A stretch of DNA of 64,000 nucleotides from Austwickia sp. (GCA_016699675.1 CP064985.1:3782001-3846000), one strand, 5' to 3'; shown: positions 33,501-41,607, counted from the first letter of the stretch. Made by a program: numbers and translations. The notes: generated from the sequence alone by a model not told the origin.

Positions 33501-34167
33501 GGGCGACGAGCGCCGCGCCGATCTCCGAGCCCATGAGCATGGTGCCGGTCGTCTCCACGGTGACCTGGGCGATCACCGCGAGGTCCGCGGACCGCTCGGC
33601 GAGGGCCCGCTTGGCGCCCACGATCGCGGCCTTGGCCTGCAGCAGGTCTTGGCAGGTCTCGATGAGCAGGGCGTCGGCCCCGCCGTCGATCAGCCCCAGC
33701 GCGCACTGCTGGTAGGCGTCCCGCAGCTCGGCGTACGGCGCATGCCCCAGGCTCGGCAGCTTCGTGCCGGGCCCGATCGACCCGAGGACGAACCGGGGCC
33801 GCTCCGGCGTGGACCACGCGTCCGCCGCCTCGCGCGCCACCCGTGCGCCCGCCTCGGCGAGCTCATAGGTGCGCTCGGCGATGTCGTACTCCCCCAGGTT
33901 GCCCAGGTTCGCGCCGAACGTGTTGGTCTCGACCGCGTCGCAGCCGACCTCGAGGTAGGCGTCGTGGACCGAGCGGACGATGTCCGGCCGGGTCACGTTA
34001 AGGATCTCGTTGCAGCCCTCGTAGTTCTGGAAGTCCGCGAGGCTGGGGTCCTGCGCCTGGAGCATCGTGCCCATGCCGCCGTCGGCGACGATGACGGTGT
34101 GGCCCAGGCGGGCCCTGAACTCGGCGCCGCGTTCGACGGAGCGGCTGGCGGTGGAGCGGCTGCTCAC
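30550..34167 (-). CDS. metH: Cobalamin-dependent methionine synthase
   Basis: Transfers a methyl group from methyltetrahydrofolate to homocysteine. The 1205 residues hold four modules: homocysteine-binding (about 1-330, zinc cysteines in GLNCATGP and GGCCGTTP), methyl-THF binding (about 345-620, SIGERTNANGS), cobalamin binding (about 640-900, DVHDIGKN with His758 as lower cobalt ligand) and the SAM-dependent activation domain (about 960-1205, FPCYSEGNS). A GAGGAG site precedes the GTG at 34167. The 110-nt gap to the divergent PAC2 gene is too short for a full cobalamin riboswitch. Confidence 0.97.
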   Translation of the reverse strand: MSSRSTASRSVERGAEFRARLGHTVIVADGGMGTMLQAQDPSLADFQNYEGCNEILNVTRPDIVRSVHDAYLEVGCDAVETNTFGANLGNLGEYDIAERTYELAEAGARVAREAADAWSTPERPRFVLGSIGPGTKLPSLGHAPYAELRDAYQQCALGLIDGGADALLIETCQDLLQAKAAIVGAKRALAERSADLAVIAQVTVETTGTMLMGSEIGAALVALAPLGIDVIGLNCATGPAEMSEHLRHLATYSPIPISVLPNAGLPELTKDGAHYPLGPDELAAAHRRFVADYGVAVVGGCCGTTPAHLAAVVEAVGGAPVPPRQVTREPSVASLYTSVPLRQDASYLSIGERTNANGSKAFREAMLEGRLDDCVDIAREQTRDGAHLLDVCIDYVGRDGAADMSELAYRFATASTLPLVLDSTEPAVIQAGLERLGGRAVINSVNYEDGDGPTSRFARMMALVREHGAAVVALTIDETGQARTAEHKVTVASRLIDALTGEHGMAVEDIIVDCLTFPIATGQEETRRDAIETIEAIREITTRYPGVSTTLGVSNVSFGLKPAARQVLNSVFLDECVKAGLSSAIVNSAKIVPVARIAPEQLEVALDLVYDRRRYDESGALTYDPLARMLELFEGVDSASVKESRAAALAALPLAERLAQRIIDGERNGLEADLAEALDGGQDPLAIINDHLLAGMKTVGELFGSGRMQLPFVLQSAETMKAAVAYLEPSIEAAAEASGTARQAKAKILLATVKGDVHDIGKNLVDIILSNNGYDVVNLGIKQPIADIIRAAEENAVDAIGMSGLLVKSTVIMKDNLEELNQRGLAARWPVLLGGAALTRAYVESDLAEIYAGQVRYARDAFEGLRLMDAVAAARTPGGPTLAETLPPLRARRVAGRGAGDSGDDAPSFDDTTRSDVARGAALDVPTPPFWGTRVVKGIALADYAGYLDERATFLGQWGLKPGRGEGEGRESATYEELVEAEGRPRLRMWLDRIAAEQIMEPAVVYGYFPCYSEGNSLVVLDPAGMGAGDAGAELPPEVGRYTFPRQRRDRRLCLADFFRDRGETELSGPDVIALQLVTMGSHVSEVTAKLYAENAYRDYLELHGLSVQLTEALAEMWHARVREELGLGRMGDLPLGDVLDVKFPGCRYSFGYPACPDLEDRAKSVRLLQPERIGVELSEELQLHPEQSTDAIVLHHPEAKYFKV

Positions 34168-34265
34168 GGGTCTCCTCGGGGACGACTGCTGGTGGGGAGC
34201 GCCGCTGGTCAGGCGACGGGCCCATCGTACCGAGGCCGACCCCGAGCCCCGGGAGGGCCTCCGCG

Positions 34266-34271
34266 TAGGCT
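34266..34271 (+). promoter_or_regulatory. -10 element (TAGGCT) of the PAC2 gene
   Basis: TAGGCT lies 6 nt before the GTG at 34278. Confidence 0.5.
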
Positions 34272-34277
34272 GAGACG

Positions 34278-35132
34278 GTGATCGACCTCGAGGACGTCCC
34301 GCCGCTGCGCCGCCCGCTCGTGCTCGCCGCGTTCGAGGGCTGGAACGACGCGGCCGAGGCGGCATCGACGGTGATCACGCACCTTGCGGAGGCCTGGGAC
34401 GCCCAGCCGGTGGCCAGCCTCGACCCCGAGGACTACTACGACATGCAGGTGAACCGTCCCCGGGTGGCGCTGGAGGACGGCGTACGCCGGGTGACGTGGC
34501 CGACCACGACGATCCTCGTCGCGACGCCCCCCGAGCTGGACCGCGACGTGATCCTGGTGGACGGGATCGAGCCCTCGATGCGGTGGCGCAGTTTCGTGGG
34601 CGAGCTGTTGGACTTTGCGGTCGAGGCCGGGGCGGAATCCGTCGTCTGCCTCGGGGCACTACTCGCCGAGGTGCCGCACACCCGCCCGCTGCCGGTCATC
34701 GTGACCTCCGAGGACGCCGCGCTGCGGGAGCGCGTGCGGGCCGAACGGAGCAGCTACGAGGGCCCGACCGGCATCGTCGGGGTGCTCGCCGACGCCGCCC
34801 AGGCGCGGGACCTGACGTCGATGTCCCTGTGGGCGTCCGTGCCGCACTACGCGGCGGGCGCCCACTCGGCCAAGGCCACCCTGGCGATCCTTCGCCAGCT
34901 GGAGGACCTGTTCGGCTGGACCCTGCCGCACGGCGACCTCGCCGAGGACTCCCGGGCCTGGGAACGGGGCGTGGACGAGCTGGCGAGCGCTGAAGAGGAG
35001 GTGGCGGAGTACGTGCGTCACCTCGAGGCCTCGACCGATGCCGCCGACTCCCCGGCCGCCTCCGGCGATGCGATCGCCCGCGAGTTCGAGCGCTACCTGC
35101 GCGGCCGCGGCGAGCCCGACGCCTCCCGCTGA
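34278..35132 (+). CDS. PAC2 family protein
   Basis: A 284-residue protein of the PAC2 family (proteasome-assembly-chaperone-like fold), with PLVLAAFEGWNDAAEAASTV (about 13-32), VILVDGIEPSMRW and LWASVPHYAAGAHSAKATLA. Actinobacterial members accompany mshC and the DUF3090 cluster; their role in bacteria is unproven. The name comes from a eukaryotic proteasome chaperone, but nothing here links it to the 20S genes beyond sharing a genome. The GTG start sits 6 nt from a -10 hexamer. The last 30 residues are low complexity. Confidence 0.9.
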   Translation: MIDLEDVPPLRRPLVLAAFEGWNDAAEAASTVITHLAEAWDAQPVASLDPEDYYDMQVNRPRVALEDGVRRVTWPTTTILVATPPELDRDVILVDGIEPSMRWRSFVGELLDFAVEAGAESVVCLGALLAEVPHTRPLPVIVTSEDAALRERVRAERSSYEGPTGIVGVLADAAQARDLTSMSLWASVPHYAAGAHSAKATLAILRQLEDLFGWTLPHGDLAEDSRAWERGVDELASAEEEVAEYVRHLEASTDAADSPAASGDAIAREFERYLRGRGEPDASR

Positions 35133-35151
35133 ACCCCCCGCGCTTTGACTC

Positions 35152-35185
35152 GGGCGTTATGCGTGCCGGGGCCCGCATAATGCCC
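35152..35185. terminator. Hairpin between convergent PAC2 and mshC
   Basis: A 12-bp stem (35152-35163 with 35174-35185, arm GGGCGTTATGCG, one G-T pair) and a 10-nt loop lie 20 bp after the PAC2 stop and 43 bp after the mshC stop. There is no long U-run. Confidence 0.6.
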
Positions 35186-35227
35186 CTGTCAGAACAACGG
35201 CTGGCGGCCCGAAAGTTCAGCGCATCC

Positions 35228-36509
35228 CTAGAGGGCGATGCCGAGCAGCGCGTCGGCCGTGGCGCGGATCAGCGCCGGGGCGCTGGCGTCGTCGCCCGCG
35301 CCGGTCAGGGCACTGGCGGCCCAGCCGTCGAGGAGCGTCAGGGCCGTCGGAGTGTCGAGGTCGTCGGCGAGCGCACGACGTACGTCGTCCAAAACCGGAC
35401 CCGCCGCGGGACCGGCCGGCCGGGCGACCGCCGCCCGCCATGCCGCGAGCCGCTCCCGCGCCGCGACCAGCTCCTCATCGGTCCATTCCCAGTCCGCGCC
35501 GTGCCGGTGGGCGAGCAGCGCCAGGCGCACCGCCATCGGGTCCTCGCCCTCGGCGCGCAGCCGGGAGACGAGCACGAGGTTCCCGCGGGACTTGCTCATC
35601 TTGTGGCCCTCGTAGCCGACCATCGCCTGATGGACGTACGCCGTCGCGAAGGGCTCCGCCGCCCCGTCCCCGGGTTCGTCGACGAGGGCGGCGGCCTGCA
35701 CGGCGCTCATCTCGTGGTGCGGGAAGATCAGGTCGGTGCCGCCGCCCTGCACGTCGAACGCCCATGCCCAGGTACTCCAGCGCGATCGCCGTGCACTCGA
35801 TGTGCCAGCCGGGACGCCCGGCGCCCAACAGCTGTGACGGCCACGACGGCTCGCCCGGCCGGGCGGCGCGCCACAGCAGCGGGTCGAAGCGGCCGCGCTT
35901 GTCGGTGCGGTCGGGGTCGCCGCCGCGCTCGGCGAACACCGCGTCCATGGCGGCCTCGTCCCAGCCGCTGACCGCTCCGAAGTCGGGCCGTGCGGAGAGG
36001 TCCAGGTAGACGTCGCCGCGCGCGCCCTCCCCGGCCTCCTCGCCGTCGGGCAACGGCAGCTGGTACGCCGCGCCGCGGGCGAACAGCTCCGCCACCCTGG
36101 CCTCGATGAGGTCCACGGACTCGACCACCCCGACGTAGTGATCCGGCGGCAGCACGCGCAGTGCGGTCATGTCGTCGCGGAAGAGCTGAGTCTCCCGCTG
36201 CGCCAGCGCGCGCCACTCGACGCCGTCCCGCGCCGCGCGTTCGAGCAGCGGGTCGTCGACGTCGGTGACGTTCTGCACGTACGTCACCTCGTGCCCCGCG
36301 TCGCGCAGCAGCCGGTTGAGGACGTCGAAGGTGAGGTACGTCGCCGCGTGGCCCAGGTGCGTCGCGTCGTACGGCGTGATCCCGCAGACATAGAGGCGAG
36401 CCGTGGGCCCGGGCGTCAGCTGGACCGCGCCTCGCCGGCTGTCGTAGACCGTCGGTGCCGGCGCGGAGCCGGGCAACGTGGGCAGGTCGGGGGCGTCCCA
36501 GGCGATCAC
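35228..36509 (-). pseudogene. mshC: L-cysteine:1D-myo-inositol 2-amino-2-deoxy-alpha-D-glucopyranoside ligase, single-base frameshift
   Basis: MshC joins cysteine to GlcN-inositol in mycothiol synthesis. The 5' part (GTG at 36509) shows the class-I synthetase site with zinc Cys in RLYVCGITPYDATHLGHAATYL and HIECTAIALEYLG. At 35760-35764 one extra base (a C-run on the plus strand) shifts the frame. The 3' part continues in the next frame with GGGTDLIFPHHEM and the KMSKSRGN loop, to 35228. Removing one base gives a normal protein of about 426 residues. MshC is needed for the main thiol of these bacteria, so a sequencing error is more likely than a true null. TAGGCT lies 6 nt before the start. 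Confidence 0.85.
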
Positions 36510-36515
36510 GAAGGC

Positions 36516-36521
36516 AGCCTA
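36516..36521 (-). promoter_or_regulatory. -10 element (TAGGCT) of mshC
   Basis: TAGGCT lies 6 nt before the GTG at 36509. Confidence 0.5.
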
Positions 36522-36618
36522 CCCGCGGGTCGAGCCGTCCCCGCCGGGGGCCGCCGGCCCGCCCGCCGGCCAGCAGAGTGCGACAGCGGCGGCGTTCTGG
36601 GCAACGTCCAGCGGCGGT

Positions 36619-37692
36619 TTAGAGCGGCGGCCAGGGGATGGAATGCCAGTCCCCGCTCGGCGCGGGGAACACGCCGGCGTCGAGCAGCCGGGCGACGCGG
36701 CGTCGCAGGGCCTCGATCTCCGCGGCGGTGATGTGCTCGGCCAGCGCGGCGCTCAGCGAGTCCTCCCCATCCTCGGCGAGGGCTTGCGTCAGGCGCCCCA
36801 GCCGGTCGATGTCGGCCGGGGGCAGCGGGTCGCCCTGCCAGCCCCACAGGATTGTGCGCAGCTTGTCGTCGGCGTGCAGGCTGACGCCGTGGTCGATGCC
36901 CCACAGGCCGCCGGTGCTGTCCCGGAGCACGTGGCTGCCCTTGCGATCGGTGTTGTTCAGGGCGGCGTCGAGCACCGCCAGCGAGGCCAGTCGAGGCAGG
37001 TCGGCGTGCGCGACGACCACGTCGGTGCCGTCGGCGAGCTGCGCCGGGAGCACGGGAAGCCAGCCCGGGGTCGCCGCGCCCGCCTTGACCAGCGTCACGA
37101 CGTGGGCGTCCTCGGGGTCATGCAGTTCGGTGGCCCGCCGCGGCCGCGGCCGGCGCCGCCGCGCCCCGCCCCCGGAAGCCGCGGCCCCGCCCCGAGTCGC
37201 GGTGGCGCCCCGAGTCGCGGTGGCGCCTGAGTCGCCGCCGGCCGGCGCGTCCGATCCCGCGTCGGCACCCGCGGGGGACCCCGTCTCGGCGATCGTCTCG
37301 GAAGCGTCCGGGGCATCGGGATCGTCCGGTATGCCAGGCGGCAGCGCGCCCACCCAGCGCTGCAAGGCGCCATGCACGTCGTCGCGCAGCACGGTCGCGG
37401 GGACGAGCCCCCATCCCCCGGCCCGATCCACCAAGCACGCGGCGACCTCCCGGCCGGCGAGCGTGCCGTCCGGGAAGTCCCACAGCGGCCGCTCGTAACG
37501 GACCGGCTTCAACACGGCGTACCCGCGTCCGCCGTCGGCCCGCACCCCGTCCACCACGACCAGGAACACCCCGTTGGAGGCGTCGGTGAGCTGTCCCACG
37601 ACCTCGATGGCGCCGGTGCGCAGGGCCGCGAACGTGGCCGCGTCGGCGGCGTCGAGCGGCACCGGGTGTCCGCCGGCTCCGGGCAGGCTCAT
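36619..37692 (-). CDS. SCO1664-like protein (PI3/4-kinase-like fold)
   Basis: A 357-residue protein of an actinobacterial family, named after the Streptomyces gene next to mshC, which belongs to the phosphatidylinositol 3/4-kinase-like/HipA-like fold. Visible kinase-like elements are YAVLKPVRYERPLWDFPDGT (about 58-77, with the ATP-binding Lys), LDAALNNTDRKGSHVL (catalytic loop, Asp-Arg-Lys) and GIDHGVSLH (DxG-like metal motif). A 50-residue insertion (about 120-180) is low complexity, with two copies of GATATRG. It starts 25 nt after the DUF3090 stop, on the same strand. Substrate unknown. Confidence 0.85.
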   Translation of the reverse strand: MSLPGAGGHPVPLDAADAATFAALRTGAIEVVGQLTDASNGVFLVVVDGVRADGGRGYAVLKPVRYERPLWDFPDGTLAGREVAACLVDRAGGWGLVPATVLRDDVHGALQRWVGALPPGIPDDPDAPDASETIAETGSPAGADAGSDAPAGGDSGATATRGATATRGGAAASGGGARRRRPRPRRATELHDPEDAHVVTLVKAGAATPGWLPVLPAQLADGTDVVVAHADLPRLASLAVLDAALNNTDRKGSHVLRDSTGGLWGIDHGVSLHADDKLRTILWGWQGDPLPPADIDRLGRLTQALAEDGEDSLSAALAEHITAAEIEALRRRVARLLDAGVFPAPSGDWHSIPWPPL

Positions 37693-37717
37693 CGGCCCGG
37701 CGCCCGATCGGCGGTGT

Positions 37718-38287
37718 TCAGCGGCGGTATCCGTTGGCTCGTGGGCAGATGTGCCCGTCCGCGTCGATGGGACCCGCGCAGAACGGGCACTGGGGGCGCC
37801 CGGCGTCCACGACGCGGCGGCCTCGGCGGGCGAAGGCCCGGGCCATCCCGCCGGGCAGGCTCACCCGCAGCACCAACTGGGTGGGGTCCGTGGCCGGGTC
37901 CACGGCGTTCTCGCCGGCCTCGGCCAGCTCCTCCGCGTCCGCGGTGTCGAACGAGTCGCCCACCGCGTGCAGCTCCAAGACCAGCCGCCGCACCTCCGGG
38001 TCCCAGGACAGGCCCATCGTGCCGACCCGGAACTCCTCCTCGACCGGCGTGTTCAGCGGCCGGTCGTCCACGAACGGCCGCGCGGCCTGCTCGGTCGCCT
38101 CACCGCCCGCGAACTCGTCGAGCAGGTCGTTGACCCGGTCCGCGAGGATGGCGACCTGTGTCTTCTCCAGGCCCACCGACGTGGTGCGCGGGCCCGCGCT
38201 GGCCTGCAGGTAGAACTCCCGCTGGCCGGGCGGCCCGATCGTGCCCGCGACGAACCGCTCGGGCGGATCGTAGGAGATGAGCGCCAT
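37718..38287 (-). CDS. DUF3090 family protein
   Basis: A 189-residue actinobacterial protein of unknown role. It begins RFVAGTIGPPGQREFYLQA, with the family's REFYLQA motif, and ends in a small zinc-ribbon-like CPFCAGPIDADGHICPR motif. Homologues sit between the SCO1664-like gene and a histidine-phosphatase gene, as here. TAAGGT lies 7 nt before the ATG. The conserved synteny suggests a shared pathway, but no reaction is known. Confidence 0.92.
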   Translation of the reverse strand: MALISYDPPERFVAGTIGPPGQREFYLQASAGPRTTSVGLEKTQVAILADRVNDLLDEFAGGEATEQAARPFVDDRPLNTPVEEEFRVGTMGLSWDPEVRRLVLELHAVGDSFDTADAEELAEAGENAVDPATDPTQLVLRVSLPGGMARAFARRGRRVVDAGRPQCPFCAGPIDADGHICPRANGYRR

Positions 38288-38294
38288 GCACTTG

Positions 38295-38300
38295 ACCTTA
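38295..38300 (-). promoter_or_regulatory. -10 element (TAAGGT) of the DUF3090 gene
   Basis: TAAGGT lies 7 nt before the ATG at 38287. Confidence 0.5.
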
Positions 38301-38323
38301 CGGCAGCGGCCCCGCGCGTGGCG

Positions 38324-39082
38324 CTAGCCCCCGGCGCCGTCGCCGCCGCCCACGACGGCGTCGCCGTCGGCGGGCCCACCGCTGCCACCGTCTCCGCCGC
38401 CCTCGGGTCCGCCCGCAGGGCCACCCGCGGGCGCGGGCGACGGCAGCGCCGTCCACACCGCCCCCGTGTCATTCGTGCGGATGACGAACGGGCGCTGGGC
38501 CGTGTACCGCACCACCGACACCCCGGCGGGGTCGACGTGCCAGCGCTGGAAGAGGTCCAGGGGGCAGCCTGCGGCGTCGGCCAGGATCGCCTTGATGACG
38601 TCGCCGTGGCTGACGGCGGCCCAGACGGCCCCCGGCCCGTGCTCCGCCTCGACCGTGGCGTCCAGCTCGCGGACGGCGGCGACGGCTCGCGCCGACATCT
38701 CCCGAATGGACTCGCCGGGGTGTGCCTCCGAGTCCGGGAAGCGGGCGGCACTGGGCTGGGTCTGGACGACGCGCCACAGCGGTTCCTTGGCCAACTCGGC
38801 GATGGGACGGCCGGTCCACCCGCCGTACCGGCACTCCCCCAGCCGTTCGTCCTCGATCCGGGGGATGTCGCGGCCACTCACGACCAGGTCGAGCGTCTGC
38901 AGGCACCGCGTCAACGGGCTGCTGACGACTAGCGCCAGCGGCACCGCCTCGAGCCGAGCGCCGAGCGCCGCGGCCTGCTCGCGCCCCCGCTCGTCCAACT
39001 CGACGCCCGGCGTCCAGCCGGCGAGCAGGCCGGCGGCGTTCGCCGTCGTCCGGCCATGGCGGATGAGCAGGACCGTTGCCAT
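38324..39082 (-). CDS. Histidine phosphatase superfamily protein (MSMEG_4193-like phosphoglycerate mutase family)
   Basis: A 252-residue phosphatase with the catalytic LLIRHGRTTANAAG motif at residues 5-18 (phospho-accepting His9). The second Arg is in SSPLTRCLQTL, the acid in EDERLGECRYGGW and the second His in AVSHGDVIKAIL. The tail is Gly/Pro-rich. The ATG at 39082 is preferred to one three codons upstream because TACGAT lies 7 nt before it. It belongs to the DUF3090/SCO1664/mshC cluster. Small phosphate esters are likely substrates. Confidence 0.92.
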   Translation of the reverse strand: MATVLLIRHGRTTANAAGLLAGWTPGVELDERGREQAAALGARLEAVPLALVVSSPLTRCLQTLDLVVSGRDIPRIEDERLGECRYGGWTGRPIAELAKEPLWRVVQTQPSAARFPDSEAHPGESIREMSARAVAAVRELDATVEAEHGPGAVWAAVSHGDVIKAILADAAGCPLDLFQRWHVDPAGVSVVRYTAQRPFVIRTNDTGAVWTALPSPAPAGGPAGGPEGGGDGGSGGPADGDAVVGGGDGAGG

Positions 39083-39089
39083 GGCCGCC

Positions 39090-39095
39090 ATCGTA
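39090..39095 (-). promoter_or_regulatory. -10 element (TACGAT) of the histidine phosphatase gene
   Basis: TACGAT lies 7 nt before the ATG at 39082. Confidence 0.5.
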
Positions 39096-39161
39096 CGGCG
39101 CGGGCGAGCTGCGGCCGCAGCCCGACTGGCGCCACCCCGACGTGCTGCAAGAATGGCGCCC

Positions 39162-40136
39162 GTGATCGTGGACAAGGCCGTGTACCGCGACGGCGTACGG
39201 TGCGCGTGCGGCGACGTTTCCGAGGAGCTGGAGCGTCTGCGCGCCTCGCCCGAGAAGGGCTTCCTGTGGATCGGGCTCAAGGACCCGACCACGGCCGAGT
39301 TCGCCGAGCACAACGACGAACTCCAGCTCCACGACCTCGCCGTCGAGGACGCCCTCAAGGGCGACCAACGCGCCAAGATCGACATCTACGAGAACACGAT
39401 CTTCGTCGTGCTGAAGACCCTGCGCTACATCGAGGCCACCAGTGACGTCGAGACGGGCGAACTGATGATGTTCGTCGGGGACCGGTTCGTCCTCACCGTC
39501 CGCTACGGGGAGGCGAACCCGCTGGCCGGCGTACGGCGCCGCCTCGAGGAGAGCCCGCAGCATCTCGCCCTGGGGCCGATGGCCGTGATGCACGCCGTGA
39601 TCGACCACATCGTCGACGCCTATCGCGCCATCGACATCGAGCTGGGGCGCGACCTCGAAGACATCGAGGAGGCCGTGTTCGACGGCGACCGGGACGTCGC
39701 CGGCACCGAGATCTACAAGCTCAAGCGAGAGGTCCTGGAGTTCAAGCGGGGGGCGGTCCCGCTGGTGGCGCCGATGCGCCGGCTCCTCGGCGACGCCCGG
39801 GTGCTGGTGCCGAAGAAGCTGCGGCCGTTCTTCTCCGACGTGCTGGACCACCTGCTGCAGGTCTGCGATCACTCCGAGAGCTACGACCGGCTGCTGTCGG
39901 ACATCCTGTCGGCGCACCTGTCCCAGCAGGCCATCCGTCAGAACGAGGACATGCGCAAGATCTCCGCGTGGGTGGCCATCGTCGCGGTGCCCACCATGCT
40001 CGCCGGCATCTACGGCATGAACTTCGACAACATGCCCGAGCTGCACGCCGAGTACGGCTACTTCGTCCTGCTCGGCGTGATGCTCACGCTGTGCGTCGGA
40101 CTGTACGTCGCGTTCCGGCGCGCGAAATGGCTCTGA
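39162..40136 (+). CDS. corA: Magnesium/cobalt transporter CorA family protein
   Basis: Pentameric divalent-cation channel. The 324-residue product has the long cytoplasmic alpha/beta domain, the stalk helix (LSQQAIRQNEDMRKISAWVA) and two C-terminal membrane helices with the selectivity motif YGMNF (about 285-289) between them. The GTG at 39162 (reading IVDKAVYRDG) is chosen to match the family N terminus; an ATG three codons upstream is equally possible. The tail ends in RRAKWL, a basic C terminus typical of CorA. It is divergent from the phosphatase gene and converges on uppP. Confidence 0.93.
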   Translation: MIVDKAVYRDGVRCACGDVSEELERLRASPEKGFLWIGLKDPTTAEFAEHNDELQLHDLAVEDALKGDQRAKIDIYENTIFVVLKTLRYIEATSDVETGELMMFVGDRFVLTVRYGEANPLAGVRRRLEESPQHLALGPMAVMHAVIDHIVDAYRAIDIELGRDLEDIEEAVFDGDRDVAGTEIYKLKREVLEFKRGAVPLVAPMRRLLGDARVLVPKKLRPFFSDVLDHLLQVCDHSESYDRLLSDILSAHLSQQAIRQNEDMRKISAWVAIVAVPTMLAGIYGMNFDNMPELHAEYGYFVLLGVMLTLCVGLYVAFRRAKWL

Positions 40137-40206
40137 CGACGGTCTCGGAGGACTCGGGCGCGGCTGGCTGCCGGACGGAATCAGCGGGCCGAACCGGCGG
40201 GCCGGA

Positions 40207-41058
40207 TCAGCGGACCGCGATCCAGCCAGCCCCCAGCGCGACGGCGAGCAGCAACCCGGCCGGCACCCGGTAGTAGACGAACGCCTTGAGCGAGTTCGTC
40301 GCCACGAACCGCAGCAGCCAGGCGATCGACGCATAGGCCACGACGAAGCTGATCAGGATGCCGACGGCCATGGGACCGGGCGGGACCACCTGGAAGTCGA
40401 CGTCCTTGAGCTCGAACAGGCCCGCGGCGGTCAGAGCGGGGATGGCCATGTAGAACGACAGCTCCGTGGCCACTACGCGATTGATGCCGCTCAGCAGCCC
40501 CGCGGAGATCGTGGCGCCCGAGCGGGACACCCCCGGGATGAGTGAGAAGCACTGCATGAGACCGAGCTTGACGCCGTCCGCGATCGTGACGTCGTCCTCG
40601 GCCCGGACCCGGCCGGCTCGCGCGGTGCGGTCGTGGCGCATCTCCGCGATCCACATCACCGCGCTCCACAGGATGAGGGCGCCCGCGACGACCCACAGGG
40701 AGCGCAGCTGGTCCTTGATGACGTGTCGCCCGAGGAAGCCGACGATCCCGACGGGCAGTGAGCCGATGAGGACCGCCAGGGCCAGGGTCCAGTCGTGGTT
40801 CGCCCGGGCCTGCGGCGAGCGCAGGCCGGCGACGAAGGCCTTGAGCAGCCGGACGATCTTGGCCCAGAAGTAGACCAGCGTGGCGGCGATAGCGCCGACC
40901 TGGATCGTGGCCGTGTAGCCGGTGATGGCCGGGTCGTCGATGGGCAGGCCCATCAGTTTCTCGGCGACGGTCAGGTGGCCGGTGGAGCTGATCGGGAGGT
41001 ACTCCGTGATCCCTTCGACGATCCCCAGGACGACGGCGTGCCAGTACGTGAGTTCCAC
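40207..41058 (-). CDS. uppP: Undecaprenyl-diphosphatase UppP/BacA
   Basis: Recycles undecaprenyl pyrophosphate to the monophosphate carrier used in cell-wall synthesis. The 283-residue membrane protein has the two BacA signatures: GIVEGITEYLPISSTGHL (about 12-29, catalytic Glu) and SLIPGVSRSGATI (about 175-187). Eight hydrophobic segments are evident. The GTG at 41058 has GAGAGG about 5 nt upstream. It converges on corA. Confidence 0.96.
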   Translation of the reverse strand: MELTYWHAVVLGIVEGITEYLPISSTGHLTVAEKLMGLPIDDPAITGYTATIQVGAIAATLVYFWAKIVRLLKAFVAGLRSPQARANHDWTLALAVLIGSLPVGIVGFLGRHVIKDQLRSLWVVAGALILWSAVMWIAEMRHDRTARAGRVRAEDDVTIADGVKLGLMQCFSLIPGVSRSGATISAGLLSGINRVVATELSFYMAIPALTAAGLFELKDVDFQVVPPGPMAVGILISFVVAYASIAWLLRFVATNSLKAFVYYRVPAGLLLAVALGAGWIAVR

Positions 41059-41175
41059 TCGTGCCTCTCGGTCGGCGGGGCAGCCTGCGCGGGGTTCCTC
41101 CGCCGTTGCCCCCTGGCGACACCCGCAACGCGGCGGGTGGGCCCCGACCGCCGACGCGGGAGTCTAGGCGCGCAA

Positions 41176-41217
41176 GCTGAACGCCCGCTCCATGTCTCCT
41201 GGGAACGGGCGTTCAGC
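41176..41217. terminator. 12-bp inverted repeat downstream of the acidic-protein gene
   Basis: Perfect arms 41176-41187 and 41206-41217 (GCTGAACGCCCG) around an 18-nt loop, 27 nt after the minus-strand stop at 41244. It may terminate that transcript. No U-run follows. Confidence 0.55.
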
Positions 41218-41243
41218 GTGCTGCTGGGCGCGGGCCGCGGGCG

Positions 41244-41594
41244 TCAGCGGCGTGCGGGCCGGACGTCTGCCTCGTCGGCGTCGTCCTCCTCGTCGTCGAA
41301 CTCGATGTCCTCGTCGTCATCCTCGTCGTCTTCGTCGTCGCCGTCGAGGTCGTCGTCCTCATCGAACTCGTCGTCGAGGTCGTCCTCTTCGTCACCGCTG
41401 TAGATCTCCAGCGGGGTGACCTCCCCGAAGGCCTCCATGAGCGCGTCGTCGTAGGCGTCGAACGCCTCGGCCAGGTCTTGGTACGCCGCGACCACCGCGG
41501 GATCGTTTTCGCCGCGGCGCGAGGAGGCCGCCTCGAGGTGACGCTCGAGGGCGGACACGAACGTGGCAAGGGCGGCTCGGGCATCTGCGCTCAT
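41244..41594 (-). CDS. Small acidic protein of unknown function
   Basis: A 116-residue protein. The first 65 residues form a helical domain (RAALATFVSALERHLEAASS; VAAYQDLAEAFDAYDDALMEAFGEVTPL) that resembles a conserved actinobacterial family. The next 40 are almost only Asp and Glu, and the protein ends in a short basic tail. TAGCGT lies 7 nt before the ATG. Family members occur near uppP and DUF5703 in relatives, but I cannot give a function. The acidic tail could mimic nucleic acid or bind basic partners. Confidence 0.8.
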   Translation of the reverse strand: MSADARAALATFVSALERHLEAASSRRGENDPAVVAAYQDLAEAFDAYDDALMEAFGEVTPLEIYSGDEEDDLDDEFDEDDDLDGDDEDDEDDDEDIEFDDEEDDADEADVRPARR

Positions 41595-41601
41595 GCCCCG
41601 C

Positions 41602-41607
41602 ACGCTA
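41602..41607 (-). promoter_or_regulatory. -10 element (TAGCGT) of the acidic-protein gene
   Basis: TAGCGT lies 7 nt before the ATG at 41594. Confidence 0.45.

Noticed and set aside
34168..34277. Cobalamin riboswitch before metH
   Set aside because: The gap to the divergent PAC2 gene is only 110 nt and has no B12-box-like core. A canonical element needs about 200 nt.
30577..34281. Very long open frame (over 1200 codons) opposite metH on the plus strand
   Set aside because: It is a codon-bias shadow of metH. The GC-rich third positions leave the antisense frame open, its product is low complexity, and no motif is present.
34278..35132. PAC2 gene as a functional part of the 20S proteasome assembly
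   Set aside because: The name comes from a eukaryotic chaperone. Bacterial PAC2 members co-occur with mshC clusters, and nothing in the sequence ties this one to prcBA.
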